Origin: Pelagibius sp. Alg239-R121
GTDB taxonomy: Bacteria; Pseudomonadota; Alphaproteobacteria; Kiloniellales; Kiloniellaceae
NCBI RefSeq assembly: GCF_947331435.1
Contig: NZ_CAMZOF010000001.1
Span: 1-64,000 of the forward strand
Reading direction: 5' to 3'
Length of the DNA stretch: 64,000 bases
Shown here in pieces: positions 1 through 12,018 of the stretch. Below the pieces are notes generated by a model. It was not told the DNA's origin and searched no databases. It was given only the letters and a program-made list of their open reading frames with translations. Within the stretch, counting starts at the first letter, position 1. The number at the start of each line of letters is the position of its first letter. Both the position numbers and the translations under genes were made by a program.

Positions 1-422
1 TGAAACAAACACATCCCACATAGACCGCCGACCGCGCATCCCTTCCAAATTCATATTAACAATGTCAAAGAACAGGCAACACGGTATCGAATCTCCCTGC
101 CGGTTGTTCCGGCGAGGCGACCCAGCCCCGTGCTGCGGGGCGGGTTATATGCCTGAGGCCCTAGGGTGTCAAACCCTTTTGTTGCATTTTTTTTGCTGTC
201 TTCGGGCCACCCTGGCGCTAGCGGGCGAAAGCCGCTGAATTCTGCGGCTTTCCGTCGAATTCATCATTTGATTACGCTCATTTGCGCACCGCGATCACGG
301 CGCGCCGAAACCGGATTATGTGATTCGCCTGTAACGACTCGAAGAGACGCTGCCACATCGCTTTATAAGACCGGCCTATTTCCTGCTAAAATAGCGGAAC
401 AAACAAAGGGGGAAGCGTTTCC
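1..422. other. Left-edge intergenic region, no gene recognised
   Basis: I see no convincing coding sequence on either strand. A short open frame that starts near 166 has no family resemblance and runs into the next gene. A T-rich run near 186-194 follows a weak 5-bp dyad (agggt/accct) near 163-177 and could be the end of a transcript, but it is too weak to call a terminator. Confidence 0.5.
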
Positions 423-1601
423 GTGAGCAGGATAGACCGTATTGAGATCCACGAATTCACCTTCGAGGTCGAAAACCTCGGCCTCGAGAGCGAATCTGAG
501 AAAGCCGTCTATAACATCGGCTATAAGCCGGGCGGCAGGATCGAACTCTCGAAATACGCCGTGATCATTCGCGCCGACGACGGAACCCAGGGCGAATACG
601 TCACTCATTGGGTCGGCACCAAAGCGGCCCTGGCGCAAAGCCTGATGATGGCACCGAACCTCATCGGCCGCGATCCGGAACAGCGCGAAGGCATCTTTGA
701 CGACCTGAAAAGAGAGTTCCGGCAATACGATCACATGGGGCATGGTCCGCTGGATATCGCGCTCTGGGATCTTGCCGGCAAGAAATACGGCACCTCTGTC
801 GCCAAGCTGCTCGGTGGATACCGTGATCGGCTGCCGGCCTACGCCAGCACCTATCATGCCGACCGCTGCGGTGGCCTGGACAGCAAAGAAGCTTTCGTCG
901 ACTTCGCCGAACACTGCCATGAGCTCGGCTATCGCGCCTTCAAGATCCACGGCTGGCACGACGGGGACGCGCGCGAAGAATCCGAGAACGTCCGCTATAT
1001 GGGTGAACGAATCGGCGACCGCATGACCCTGATGATCGATCCCGCCTGCGAACTGCGCACTTTCGCCGATGCCCTTTATGTCGGGCATGCCTGCGACGAT
1101 GCGGGGTTTTTCTGGCTCGAGGATCCCTTTCGTGACGCCGGCACCTCGGCCTTTGCCCATAAAAGGCTGCGCGAGAAGATCAAGACGCCCCTCCTGCAGA
1201 CGGAACACATCCGCGGCATCGAACCCAAGGCCGACTTCCTGCTGGCCGGCGGCACGGACTTCCTGCGTGCCGACCCTGAGTACGACATGGGCATCACCGG
1301 CTGTATGAAGATCGCCCATCTCGCCGAAGCCATGGGCGTGGACTGCGAGATCCATGCCTGCGGGCCCGCCCACCGGGCCTGCATGTCTGCGATGCGGAAC
1401 TCAAACTTCTACGAGGTGGCTTTGGTGGGGCCGGATTGTCCCAACGCCGTCCCGCCGGTCTATACCTGCGGTTACAGCGACGAGCTGGATTCCGTCGATG
1501 ACGAAGGCTGTGTTGCAGTGCCAAATGGGCCTGGCCTGGGAGTCGCCTACGACTGGGATTTCATTCAAAGCAGGCGCACGGCCTTGCATAGCTTCGAATA
1601 G
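423..1601 (+). CDS. Enolase-superfamily (mandelate racemase/muconate-lactonizing type) enzyme
   Basis: The 392-residue product has the two-part layout of the mandelate racemase/muconate-lactonizing branch: an N-terminal capping domain (about 1-130) and a TIM-barrel domain. Members abstract a proton alpha to a carboxylate using Mg2+; substrates are usually sugar acids, amino acids or cycloalkanoates. The barrel shows FKIHGW (the position where a catalytic Lys usually sits), then MIDPAC, WLEDP and LLQTEHIRG. The Asp, Glu and Glu at successive strand ends fit the metal ligands. MIDPAC differs from the more usual D-x-N. Translation starts at GTG 423. It stands alone, ahead of cell-wall genes, so the context does not reveal the substrate. 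Family assignment is firm; the specific reaction is unknown. Confidence 0.85.
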   Translation: MSRIDRIEIHEFTFEVENLGLESESEKAVYNIGYKPGGRIELSKYAVIIRADDGTQGEYVTHWVGTKAALAQSLMMAPNLIGRDPEQREGIFDDLKREFRQYDHMGHGPLDIALWDLAGKKYGTSVAKLLGGYRDRLPAYASTYHADRCGGLDSKEAFVDFAEHCHELGYRAFKIHGWHDGDAREESENVRYMGERIGDRMTLMIDPACELRTFADALYVGHACDDAGFFWLEDPFRDAGTSAFAHKRLREKIKTPLLQTEHIRGIEPKADFLLAGGTDFLRADPEYDMGITGCMKIAHLAEAMGVDCEIHACGPAHRACMSAMRNSNFYEVALVGPDCPNAVPPVYTCGYSDELDSVDDEGCVAVPNGPGLGVAYDWDFIQSRRTALHSFE

Positions 1602-1877
1602 CTTAACTCTCGACGGCAATTGACTTTTTGCACAACAGATTGCCGGCAAAGGGCTCTGTCACGCCACAACCGATGGATAAGGATCCGGCAAGCCTTGCGT
1701 CACGCTGCACAGCAATGACACAGGCGGAACAGAGATTTTACACGGACGACGCCCGCTAAGGCTTTGCTTTCAATCGCAAATAATCTTGGGACTTCACCAA
1801 AAATTAATGTATATGGTTAACCTTACTAGGGGGGCCGGAACTCGGATTCGGCTAATGTTACACGGAGAGTTCGAGTT

Positions 1878-3752
1878 TTGACGTTTCGCCAACCCACTAA
1901 CCTGTCTGTTCTGGGCAAAACCACCAGTATTTTCAGCACCGGCAAGTTCGAATCAAGCAGCCTATCGCAGCTTAAGCACAACTTGCTGGCCGCAGGCGTC
2001 GTGACGGCGGGCCTGATGGGCGTCTTTACCTTCGGCGTTGGGGCCTGGACCATCGGTGGATGGGTTTTCGGATCCGATACTGCGAGCGTCCAGACGGCCG
2101 AAATCTCAAGCCAGGCCACGACCTCAGCCCAAGCGGGGACCTCAATCCAAGCCAGTACCTTAACCAAGAGCGAAAATACCGCGGAACCGGAATCCGCCCC
2201 TGAAAGGGAACTCGTGGTACGGGTCAGCGACGACAGCGACCAGAACAGCCAGCCACCCGAGAAACCTGAAATCACGCAAACCGCCGCCCTCAACGACGTC
2301 GCAGGCGTCGAAGAGAAAATCGACAATGGCGAAGAAGCGACCGACTCTGTACCGGCTGGCGGGAGCGCGGCTGCCACTGCCTCTAACATCACGGCTCAAT
2401 TTGCCGAAGCTCTCGCAGGCGTCGGCGACGACACGCGAATCTCCCGCGAAGACAGTATCGCCTTCGCCATGCCCACGCTGGACGCCGATGGCACAAGCAC
2501 ACTGGAGCCCAGAACCGTTACGGTATCGCGCGGCGATACACTGATGGGTCTGATGGTTGGCGCCGGTGCCGGCCGTTCGGATGCCCATGAGGCGATCACT
2601 GCGCTGCGCGACGTTTACAGCCCGCGCCGCCTCCGGCCCGGGCAGGATATCGAGCTGGTTTTCGCTCCCATCTCCGAAAACGACGAAGAAGAAGCCAATG
2701 CGCAAGGCAGCGTCGACGATACCGCCGGTGGCGGTCAGTTGATGGGTATGAGCCTGCAGAGTGCCGTGGACGAAATCGTCCGGGTTGCCCGCGCGGCCGC
2801 AAGCGACGACTTTGTTGCCGAAACGATTGCCCGCCCTCTTGACCGTCAGGTCCTGCACGGCAGCGGCACAATCGATAGCAGCCTCTTCGTCGCAGCGCGC
2901 AATGCGAACATTCCCAACTCGGTTATGATCGAGTTGATGCGGGCCTTCAGCTACGACGTGGACTTCCAACGCGAAATCCAACCCGGCGATAAATTCGACC
3001 TGCTGTACGAAGCCTTCTACGATGAAGACGGCAAGATGGCGAAGACGGGCAATATCCTGGTCGCGTCGCTGACATTATCGGGTACACCGCTCAACCTTTA
3101 TGGCTTCACGCCGTCGAGCGGCTTCACGGACTTCTTTGACGAAAAAGGCCAGGCAGTGCGTAAGGCGCTTCTGCGTACGCCGGTTGACGGCGCCCGCCTG
3201 TCGTCAGGCTTCGGCCGCCGCAAGCACCCGATCCTGGGATATACCCGCATGCACAAGGGCCTCGACTTCGCCGCGCCGCGCGGTACGCCGATCTATGCGG
3301 CTGGTGACGGTGTGATCGAACGGGCAGGCCGGAACGGAAGCTATGGCAAATACGTTCGTATCCGCCATCACTCCAGTTACAAAACCGCTTACGCCCACAT
3401 GAAGGGCTTCGCCAAGGGCGTAAAAAAAGGCAAGCGCGTCAAGCAAGGTCAGGTCATCGGTTACGTGGGAACCACCGGCCGCTCGACTGGCCCGCACCTG
3501 CACTACGAGGTGCTGCGTGACAACAAGCAGGTCAATCCGCGGAAAATCAAGCTGCCGGCCGGCGAGAAGCTGAAGAAAAAAGACCTGAAGAACTTTCAGT
3601 CCCATCGGGCCGAAATCGACCAGCTCCGCGAAGACGTCATCGCCCGTAACGCACAGATGGTTCAGGCCAAACCGGCCGACTGCAAAGCGCAACGGACCGT
3701 CGATGAAAGCGGCAGTACCACCGCAGATGCCGCCAGCGCCGACGGCTGTTAG
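1878..3752 (+). CDS. M23 family murein metalloendopeptidase with LysM-like domain
   Basis: The product is 624 residues, starting at TTG 1878. One membrane segment lies at about residues 36-62 (AAGVVTAGLMGVFTFGVGAW). A low-complexity, acidic, Ala/Thr/Ser-rich linker follows, then a LysM/OapA-like module around TVSRGDTLMGLMVGAG (about 213-260), and a C-terminal M23 domain (about 435-560). The M23 zinc site is complete: HKGLDFAAPRGTP supplies the first His and Asp, and GPHLHYEV supplies the HxH. Family members cut peptide cross-links in peptidoglycan in the periplasm; the closest functional models are MepM-type endopeptidases, which make room for new strands. All ligands are present, so this looks like an active enzyme rather than an EnvC/NlpD-type activator. 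A class A PBP lies shortly downstream. Confidence 0.92.
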   Translation: MTFRQPTNLSVLGKTTSIFSTGKFESSSLSQLKHNLLAAGVVTAGLMGVFTFGVGAWTIGGWVFGSDTASVQTAEISSQATTSAQAGTSIQASTLTKSENTAEPESAPERELVVRVSDDSDQNSQPPEKPEITQTAALNDVAGVEEKIDNGEEATDSVPAGGSAAATASNITAQFAEALAGVGDDTRISREDSIAFAMPTLDADGTSTLEPRTVTVSRGDTLMGLMVGAGAGRSDAHEAITALRDVYSPRRLRPGQDIELVFAPISENDEEEANAQGSVDDTAGGGQLMGMSLQSAVDEIVRVARAAASDDFVAETIARPLDRQVLHGSGTIDSSLFVAARNANIPNSVMIELMRAFSYDVDFQREIQPGDKFDLLYEAFYDEDGKMAKTGNILVASLTLSGTPLNLYGFTPSSGFTDFFDEKGQAVRKALLRTPVDGARLSSGFGRRKHPILGYTRMHKGLDFAAPRGTPIYAAGDGVIERAGRNGSYGKYVRIRHHSSYKTAYAHMKGFAKGVKKGKRVKQGQVIGYVGTTGRSTGPHLHYEVLRDNKQVNPRKIKLPAGEKLKKKDLKNFQSHRAEIDQLREDVIARNAQMVQAKPADCKAQRTVDESGSTTADAASADGC

Positions 3753-3789
3753 ATCCTGAGCATTTTTTAGGTTCTCTGGCGACCGCACC

Positions 3790-3812
3790 GTTTTCACTGA
3801 AGCAGTGAAAAC
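3790..3812 (+). terminator. Hairpin 3' of the M23 gene, shared motif TTCACTG..CAGTGAA
   Basis: A perfect 10-bp inverted repeat (gttttcactg / cagtgaaaac) with a 3-nt loop lies 37 nt after the M23 stop. No long T-run follows, so termination is only possible. The core recurs at 51735-51751, which suggests a dispersed intergenic element. Confidence 0.45.
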
Positions 3813-4042
3813 CGTGGGTCAGCATCAAGTGCATCGTCAAAACTGTGATTGAACAAGGCCCGCGCAAGGGCCCGCGGCAATTCCAATTCGGCCGGCTCAA
3901 CGCCGTATGCTGCCGCGCCTTTCATCATCGACACCCTTCCACGGGAAAAGCTGAACGTCCGATGAACGGAGCATTCAGAGAAGGCTCAGCCCCCACCTGA
4001 TACCAATTGGGCAATCGGGTACGGCAAGGGAGAGCCACAGCG

Positions 4043-4621
4043 ATGAGATGCCTCAAAACACCAGTGCTTTGTTTTCTGTTTGGATTGCTTTTCGTTTTTG
4101 CGGTTCTCGTCAACGTTTCTGCGGCTTCCGCCGACGACGACGATCATGATGACAGGCGTCACGCCCATCAAAGTGAATGGCACCATCATGGGCATCACAA
4201 AAAACATCATCATGGGAAAGGCCGAAAATATCGCGGGCAACACTGGGTTCGTCACTACGATGACGACGATCACGACGAGAACTGTGAATACGAAGTTGGC
4301 CGCTCACATCGCCATCACAAGGGCCACGGGCACGGCGGCCGCAAACACCGGCAATACGACGAGTATGAGTATCAGTCGGACGAGCGTTATCTGGACGACG
4401 ATCAACCTCTAGATATCCGGCCGGAAGATACCGTCACTTGGCGAAACCCGAGCCTGCCCAGTCAGGAACCGCGTCAGCCAGAGGTGCGCTTCGACAGCGA
4501 GACCTCCGAATCTGGTCCTTGCAGGGAATACACTACGACAGCGAGAGTTGGCGGCCGGCTGCAGCAGATCTACGGTCACGCCTGCCGTCAGCCGGATGGG
4601 GCCTGGAAATTTGTCCAGTGA
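4043..4621 (+). CDS. Secreted His/Asp-rich protein with C-terminal surface-antigen-like motif
   Basis: I place the start at ATG 4043, with aagggagag about 10 nt upstream; the frame is open further upstream. The 192-residue product begins with a signal peptide (MRCLKTPVLCFLFGLLFVFA...ASA). It continues with a strongly His- and Asp-rich stretch (HHHGHHKKHHHGKGRKY) that could bind metal ions. The last about 35 residues (CREYTTTARVGGRLQQIYGH followed by ACRQPDG) match the C-terminal signature of 17-kDa surface-antigen and glycine-zipper outer-membrane proteins of alphaproteobacteria. Its 3' end overlaps the 5' end of the PBP gene, so the two are probably co-expressed. The product is periplasmic or surface-located; function is not known. 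A metal-buffering role is inference from composition. Confidence 0.7.
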   Translation: MRCLKTPVLCFLFGLLFVFAVLVNVSAASADDDDHDDRRHAHQSEWHHHGHHKKHHHGKGRKYRGQHWVRHYDDDDHDENCEYEVGRSHRHHKGHGHGGRKHRQYDEYEYQSDERYLDDDQPLDIRPEDTVTWRNPSLPSQEPRQPEVRFDSETSESGPCREYTTTARVGGRLQQIYGHACRQPDGAWKFVQ

Positions 4622-6902
4622 CCATAAGGTAAGCCCAGAGCGAAATAGCTTGCACATAAGGAGCGCTTGGCGGAATCAGGCAAAGCGCGCAGGCCTGCTG
4701 GTGCTGACCGGTCTTCTGTTTGTCTGCGCGTCGATCGGCTATTTTGCCTACGATCTGCCCCTGGCATCGAATCTCGAGACACCGTCAGGGCGTTCGTTCA
4801 GCTTCACGAACACCGACGGTAACGGCTTTGCCTTTCGTGGTGTCTACCAGGGCGAAGCGCAGACCTTTGAAGCCCTGCCTGCAGATTTCGTACAAGCCGT
4901 AATCGCGATCGAAGATCGCCGGTTTTTCGATCACGCGGGAATTGACTGGCGCGGCATTGCCCGCGCCACCTGGACCAACTTAAGAGCCGGCGGAGTTCGC
5001 CAAGGCGGCAGCACTCTGACCCAGCAATACGTCAAGCTCGCCTACCTGTCGCCGGAACGCAGCTTGCGCCGAAAAATCCAGGAGGCGATCCTCGCGGTTT
5101 GGCTCGAGTCCAGGCTGAAGAAGAAAGAGATCTTCCGGCGCTACGTTAACCTGGCCTACTTCGGTGCCGGCGCCTATGGCGTCGATGCGGCTGCTCAGCG
5201 CTATTTCGGAAAGCCTGTCGGCAGATTGGACCTCGCCGAAAGTGCCATGCTTGCGGGCCTGATACGCGCACCGTCTCATCTGGCGCCGACGCACAATCTC
5301 GAGGCGGCACAAGCGCGAGCAGGAACCGTGCTTAAGGCAATGATACAAACAGGCCGCATCGAAGAAGACCGCGCCACCAAAGCCATCGCCCGGCCGGCAA
5401 GTCCGAAGACCCTGGCCGGCACCTCAGCTTCAGACGCCTACTTCGCCGACTGGGCACAAGGACAGACGCGCGAACGCCTGGGAGCCGCCTATGGCGATTT
5501 CAATGTCCACACCACTTTGAACCCATCGATGCAGGCCATCGCCGAATCCGTCATCAACGAACGGCTCGCACAGTCGGGGCAGAAGCTTGAAATCGGACAG
5601 GCGGCTCTGGTGGCCATGACACTCGACGGTGCGGTCGTTGCCATGGTCGGCGGAAGAGACTACCGCACGAGCCAGTTCAATCGAGTCACGCAAGCACGAC
5701 GCCAACCCGGTTCTCTGTTCAAACTGTTCGTCTATCAGGCCGCTTTCGATGCGGGGTTCTCACCTGACAGCAGATTGACCGACAAAGCCATTACCGTGGA
5801 AGGCTGGAGCCCGGAAAACTACAGCAAACGCAACCTCGGACCGGTGACGCTGCGCGATGCCTTTGCAAAATCAATCAACACGGTCGCCGTCCAACTCGCG
5901 GAAAAAGTCGGCCGCGAAAAGATTATCGAGGCCGCGGTCGGAATGGGGATCACGTCGCCCCTTACGGCAAACCCGAGCCTCGCGCTGGGAACTTCGAGCG
6001 TGAACCTCCTGGAGATCACCGCTGCCTATGGCGCGGTTGCTGCCGAAACAGCGCGCTTGGAGCCGTATGGCGTCCGCGCGATCGACGCCGGCGGGCAGCC
6101 GCTGTTCCAGCATCAGACAGCCGGAGGCACGAAGCCGGCCAATACAAGGCGCCGGACCCGGAAGGTCTTGCGCGACCTCCTGGCGTCAACGGTCGAACAT
6201 GGCACAGGGCGCGCCGCAAGAATCGGCGAAGCGGCGGGCGGTAAGACCGGCACCAGTCAGGATCATCGCGATGCCTGGTTCGTCGGTTTTTCGAATGATC
6301 TCGTAGTGGGAGTCTGGGTCGGGAACGACGACAACCGACCGATGAAGGGTGTCACCGGTGGTGGATTGCCTGCTGAGATTTGGCACGACTTCATGCTGCG
6401 CAGCAGGCCGTTCCGTCATCAGGCGGCCACCAGAATCAAACTGACAAAGCTCCCCCATATCTCCGCGCCGGCCGATATCACGGCTCGCGGCAAAGACAAG
6501 AGAGAAGACGCAGGCCTCCCCGGCTTAAAGTCCGATACAGCAAAAAAGCCACTCCCATTGGGTTCGCAGCAACAGCAGCCTCGGAAACCGGAACGCTTCA
6601 GGGGTTCGCCCAAGGTCATAGACACGGCAACCCTGCGGTTCGGTGAAACCGAGGTTCGCCTGGTGGGCGTCGGCAGAGGCAGCGAAAGCTTCATCGGCAA
6701 TATGACGAGCTATATCGGCGAGCGGCAGGTGCTCTGCAAGCCTTACACCGTACAAACCCACCGCTGCGAAGTCGGCGGCTTCGACCTGTCAGAAGTCGTG
6801 ATTTTCAACGGCGGCGCCAGGGCTGCAAACGACGCCCCCGCCTATCTTCGAAAAGCCGAGAAAAGGGCGCGCAAAGGCCGGCGTGGTATCTGGGCAAGAT
6901 AG
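4596..6902 (+). CDS. Class A penicillin-binding protein (PBP1-type) fused to a C-terminal SNase-like domain
   Basis: This is a bifunctional murein synthase. An N-terminal membrane anchor (GLLVLTGLLFVCASIGYFA) is followed by a GT51 glycosyltransferase domain with IAIEDRRFFDHAGIDW and RQGGSTLTQQYVKL. A transpeptidase domain then shows SLFK (about residue 373, the acylated Ser), SINT, and KTGTSQDH (about 550). After a charged, Pro-rich linker the last about 93 residues (676-768) resemble a staphylococcal-nuclease fold: a DTATLRF start, EVRLVGVG, a central HRCEVGGFDLSEVVIFNGG, and a C-terminal RRGIW. Two catalytic acids of nuclease appear replaced (Gly and Ser at the D40/E43 positions), so the domain is probably non-catalytic. 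Start choice: ATG 4596 lies inside the preceding gene; TTG 4650, just outside it, is a good alternative. Confidence 0.9.
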   Translation: MGPGNLSSDHKVSPERNSLHIRSAWRNQAKRAGLLVLTGLLFVCASIGYFAYDLPLASNLETPSGRSFSFTNTDGNGFAFRGVYQGEAQTFEALPADFVQAVIAIEDRRFFDHAGIDWRGIARATWTNLRAGGVRQGGSTLTQQYVKLAYLSPERSLRRKIQEAILAVWLESRLKKKEIFRRYVNLAYFGAGAYGVDAAAQRYFGKPVGRLDLAESAMLAGLIRAPSHLAPTHNLEAAQARAGTVLKAMIQTGRIEEDRATKAIARPASPKTLAGTSASDAYFADWAQGQTRERLGAAYGDFNVHTTLNPSMQAIAESVINERLAQSGQKLEIGQAALVAMTLDGAVVAMVGGRDYRTSQFNRVTQARRQPGSLFKLFVYQAAFDAGFSPDSRLTDKAITVEGWSPENYSKRNLGPVTLRDAFAKSINTVAVQLAEKVGREKIIEAAVGMGITSPLTANPSLALGTSSVNLLEITAAYGAVAAETARLEPYGVRAIDAGGQPLFQHQTAGGTKPANTRRRTRKVLRDLLASTVEHGTGRAARIGEAAGGKTGTSQDHRDAWFVGFSNDLVVGVWVGNDDNRPMKGVTGGGLPAEIWHDFMLRSRPFRHQAATRIKLTKLPHISAPADITARGKDKREDAGLPGLKSDTAKKPLPLGSQQQQPRKPERFRGSPKVIDTATLRFGETEVRLVGVGRGSESFIGNMTSYIGERQVLCKPYTVQTHRCEVGGFDLSEVVIFNGGARAANDAPAYLRKAEKRARKGRRGIWAR

Positions 6903-6932
6903 CGCCGGCCCCTCGCGGTTCAGGCAAACCCG

Positions 6933-9524
<2,592 letters not shown>

Positions 9525-9946
9525 ATTTAGAGCCTTCCTCGTCCGCGCCCGATAAATCTGGCACGCAGTCGACGATGCAAAGAGTTTCTCTGACCATGCC
9601 CACAGGATAGCAGCACACGGTAACCACGACGTTGATGAAGATCACCCGTCAAACTGCATATGGGACTGTTGCATAAAAGACACAAGATACGAATCGCCGC
9701 ATTCGATGCTTATGTGAAATTTCGAACTCCATCTGCCCCGACAACCCAGTATTAGATGATCGTTGGACCTAATCTCTTTGAGTTGTTAGGGTTCCGTCCT
9801 CCATTAAGAGAACCCGGCATTCCGCACAGGATTCCAACCCGCCAGACCACTGCACGAATTTCTGGATCTATCGACCAGACGGCCTTGGTATGGCCACCAC
9901 AAGCGGATCGGTCGGCGCATCAAAGAACCAGCAGGGGGCGCCTTCG
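9525..9946. other. Divergent intergenic region between clpB and the MOSC gene
   Basis: About 420 bases hold the clpB leader on the minus strand and the leader of the MOSC gene on plus. I see no RNA gene or strong dyad. The frame of the MOSC gene is open upstream of its likely ATG but lacks conserved sequence there. Confidence 0.5.
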
Positions 9947-10711
9947 ATGGCGATCACGATCACAGATATCCGCCGCTACCCGGTCAAGGGAATGTCTGGT
10001 CAGCAGCTCGACAGGATCAACGTTACAACCGGCCTCGGTCTGCCCGACGACCGCCGCTTCGCTCTGGCGCACGGCTCGACTTCGTTCGACAGCAAAGATC
10101 CTCAGTGGATGCCAAAGAGCAACTTCCTGATGTTGGCCAAGAACGAAAAACTCGCACAACTAAAGACGGCTTTCGATTCGGAAACCGGACATCTGTCGAT
10201 TGAGCGCGGCGGCAAACAGGTGGTGAACGCCAAAATCACGGATCAGATGGGACGAATGATCGTTGCCCAGTTCTTTGCCGGTTTTCTAGGTGACGAAGCC
10301 CGCGGCGCGCCCAAATTGGTGGAGTCGCCGGGTCACATGTTCAGTGACGTGCGCGAAAAATGTCTGTCCATCATAAATCTGGCGTCGGTTTTGGATCTCG
10401 AGCGGGTTGCCCGGGCTCAACTGGATCCGATTCGCTTTCGCGGCAATATCATGATCGAGGGCACGCCGGCGTGGAGCGAGTTCGACTGGGTCGGCCAGGA
10501 AATCGAAATTTCAGGCGTCCGCTTGAAGGTTCTCAGCGAGATCAAACGCTGCCCTGCAACAAGCGTCAATCCTTCGACCGCCGAGCGCGACATCAACATC
10601 CCACTCACGATTCAACGGGGATTCGGACACTTTAATATGGGAATCTACGCCGAAGTGTTGAACGACGGCGAGATATCGATCGGCGACAGCCTTGCCGTGG
10701 GAACTGCCTAG
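9947..10711 (+). CDS. MOSC domain protein (molybdenum-cofactor sulfurase C-terminal type)
   Basis: The start at ATG 9947 is set by aggggg about 9 nt upstream and by homology, since MOSC proteins begin close to ITDIRRYPVKGM. The 254-residue product has an N-terminal MOSC_N beta-barrel (DIRRYPVKGMSGQQL, GLPDDRRFAL) and a MOSC domain with FRGNIMIEG, FDWVGQEIEI and RCPATSVNP, the last holding the conserved Cys. MOSC domains carry sulfur or bind molybdenum cofactor, as in YiiM, YcbX and mARC enzymes that reduce N-hydroxylated compounds. There is no fused ferredoxin domain here, unlike YcbX. It converges on the DUF4167 gene across a strong bidirectional terminator. The exact substrate is unknown. 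Confidence 0.88.
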   Translation: MAITITDIRRYPVKGMSGQQLDRINVTTGLGLPDDRRFALAHGSTSFDSKDPQWMPKSNFLMLAKNEKLAQLKTAFDSETGHLSIERGGKQVVNAKITDQMGRMIVAQFFAGFLGDEARGAPKLVESPGHMFSDVREKCLSIINLASVLDLERVARAQLDPIRFRGNIMIEGTPAWSEFDWVGQEIEISGVRLKVLSEIKRCPATSVNPSTAERDINIPLTIQRGFGHFNMGIYAEVLNDGEISIGDSLAVGTA

Positions 10712-10818
10712 TACACCTGAGGTCGCTTCAGGATTTTCACTGGTTCGTCGAGAAACGTGAAGCCTCTACGCAATAGGCATCGAATCCGAACCAGCGATGA
10801 GTTCCACCCATCGGCACA

Positions 10819-10863
10819 ACAAAGCCCGCCAACAACTTCGTAAAGTGTCATGGCGGGCTTTGT
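10819..10863. terminator. Bidirectional intrinsic terminator between MOSC and DUF4167 genes
   Basis: A perfect 13-bp inverted repeat (acaaagcccgcca / tggcgggctttgt) encloses a 19-nt loop that itself can pair actt/aagt. It lies between two convergent stops and carries T-rich edges on both strands. Confidence 0.8.
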
Positions 10864-10935
10864 CATGTTTCGATGGTCGTGCCAACCAGAGTTTGACTCA
10901 CATTCTCGATCTCTTCCGTCGAGAATGATTGTGCT

Positions 10936-12018
10936 CTATGCGTTGGCGGCGTTCGGTTCGTCCGAACCTTCATCCTTTTCAGCGGCAGGAGCAGCCTCCA
11001 CAACCACTTTGCGGGGACGACCACGCCGCTTCGGCGCGGGAGCAGGCTCTGCTGTGTCGACCGCCGGGGCTGCTTCCACGACCGGTGCACCAGTCGCTGC
11101 TGTCTCCTGGGTCTCTTCCAGAGGACGTTTCCTAGGCCGGCCACGCCGCTTAGGAGCCGGCGCTGCTTCAGCCGCAGGCACGTCGTCAGCTGTCGCTTTT
11201 GTTGAGGCTTCCGTTGCGGCGGCGACAGGTTTGATCGCGGCAGGAATAGATTCTTCCAACGAAGGTGTCGCCGGATCCGGCGGCCTCTTTGACTCCGCTC
11301 GCGCTGCTGGCGCCGGCTGAGACTCGGTGGCCCTGGGACGTCCCCGGCCGCGTTCGCCTAAGCGGCCGCCCCGCGGCGCCCGGCGTTGACCTTCATCGCC
11401 AGACAGAGGAAGTTCGTTTTGCGAGTTGCGCTCGGAAAATGCAGGTGCATTGCCAGGTGTTACCTCGGGCTGCGGTTCAAGACCTGGGACCTCAGTGTCG
11501 TTGCGCGCAGGGCCGCGGCCGCCACGCCGATCCTGATAGCCGGACCGTTCAGAGCGCCCTTGTTCAGACCGACTCTGGTCCGAGCGTCCCTGATCTGAAC
11601 GACCCTGATTGCCACGGCCGGACTGCGTGCCCTGAGGAGACTGATTGACCTCGATCTCGCCATTTGCCTGAGGTGCCGCGTTGCCTTGCGCCATCTGCGC
11701 ACCGGTGCCGTTTTGGCTTGGCGCGGTATGGGCACGATGCGAACCTGCCGACTCCGGATCGGTGCTGTCATTGACGATGCGATAATAGTGTTCGGCATGC
11801 TGATAGTATGCCTCAGCCGCTATTCGATCACCTGACGACGTCGCGTCCCGGGCGAGGCCAACATACTTTTCGTAAACCTGACTCGCGTTGCCGCGAATCC
11901 GGCCGTCTGGGCCGTTGCTGTCATAGGTTCCCGAACGATGCTGGCCACCGCTGTGTTGCTTGCGATTGTTCGTACGACCGCGCGGTCGCCGACCGCCATT
12001 AGAATTTTGCTGTCTCAT
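10936..12018 (-). CDS. DUF4167 domain protein with long basic, Ala/Pro-rich tail
   Basis: The first about 85 residues match the alphaproteobacterial DUF4167 family: an Arg/Asn-rich beginning (MRQQNSNGGRRPRGRTNNRK), then an alpha-helical stretch with QVYEKYVGLARDATSSGDRI and EAYYQHAEHYYRI. The remaining about 270 residues are low complexity: Gln/Gly/Arg/Ser-rich repeats (GRSDQGRSDQSRSEQGRSER) and three PKRRGRPRK-type AT-hook motifs. The composition suggests nucleic-acid binding, perhaps RNA. The family is usually found next to prmC and prfA, as here, but its biochemical role is not established to my knowledge. It is transcribed in the same direction as prmC, 174 nt downstream. Confidence 0.88.
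   Translation of the reverse strand: MRQQNSNGGRRPRGRTNNRKQHSGGQHRSGTYDSNGPDGRIRGNASQVYEKYVGLARDATSSGDRIAAEAYYQHAEHYYRIVNDSTDPESAGSHRAHTAPSQNGTGAQMAQGNAAPQANGEIEVNQSPQGTQSGRGNQGRSDQGRSDQSRSEQGRSERSGYQDRRGGRGPARNDTEVPGLEPQPEVTPGNAPAFSERNSQNELPLSGDEGQRRAPRGGRLGERGRGRPRATESQPAPAARAESKRPPDPATPSLEESIPAAIKPVAAATEASTKATADDVPAAEAAPAPKRRGRPRKRPLEETQETAATGAPVVEAAPAVDTAEPAPAPKRRGRPRKVVVEAAPAAEKDEGSDEPNAANA

Noticed and set aside
363-1373. 336-codon frame on minus over the enolase-superfamily gene
   Set aside because: It is the antisense of a clear plus-strand gene and has no family motif; long antisense frames are common in GC-rich coding DNA.
1602-1877. Possible small RNA in the spacer before the M23 gene
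   Set aside because: No conserved structure or promoter-terminator pair could be recognised.
2160-2981. 273-codon frame on minus inside the M23 gene
   Set aside because: Antisense shadow of a conserved gene; no recognisable domain.
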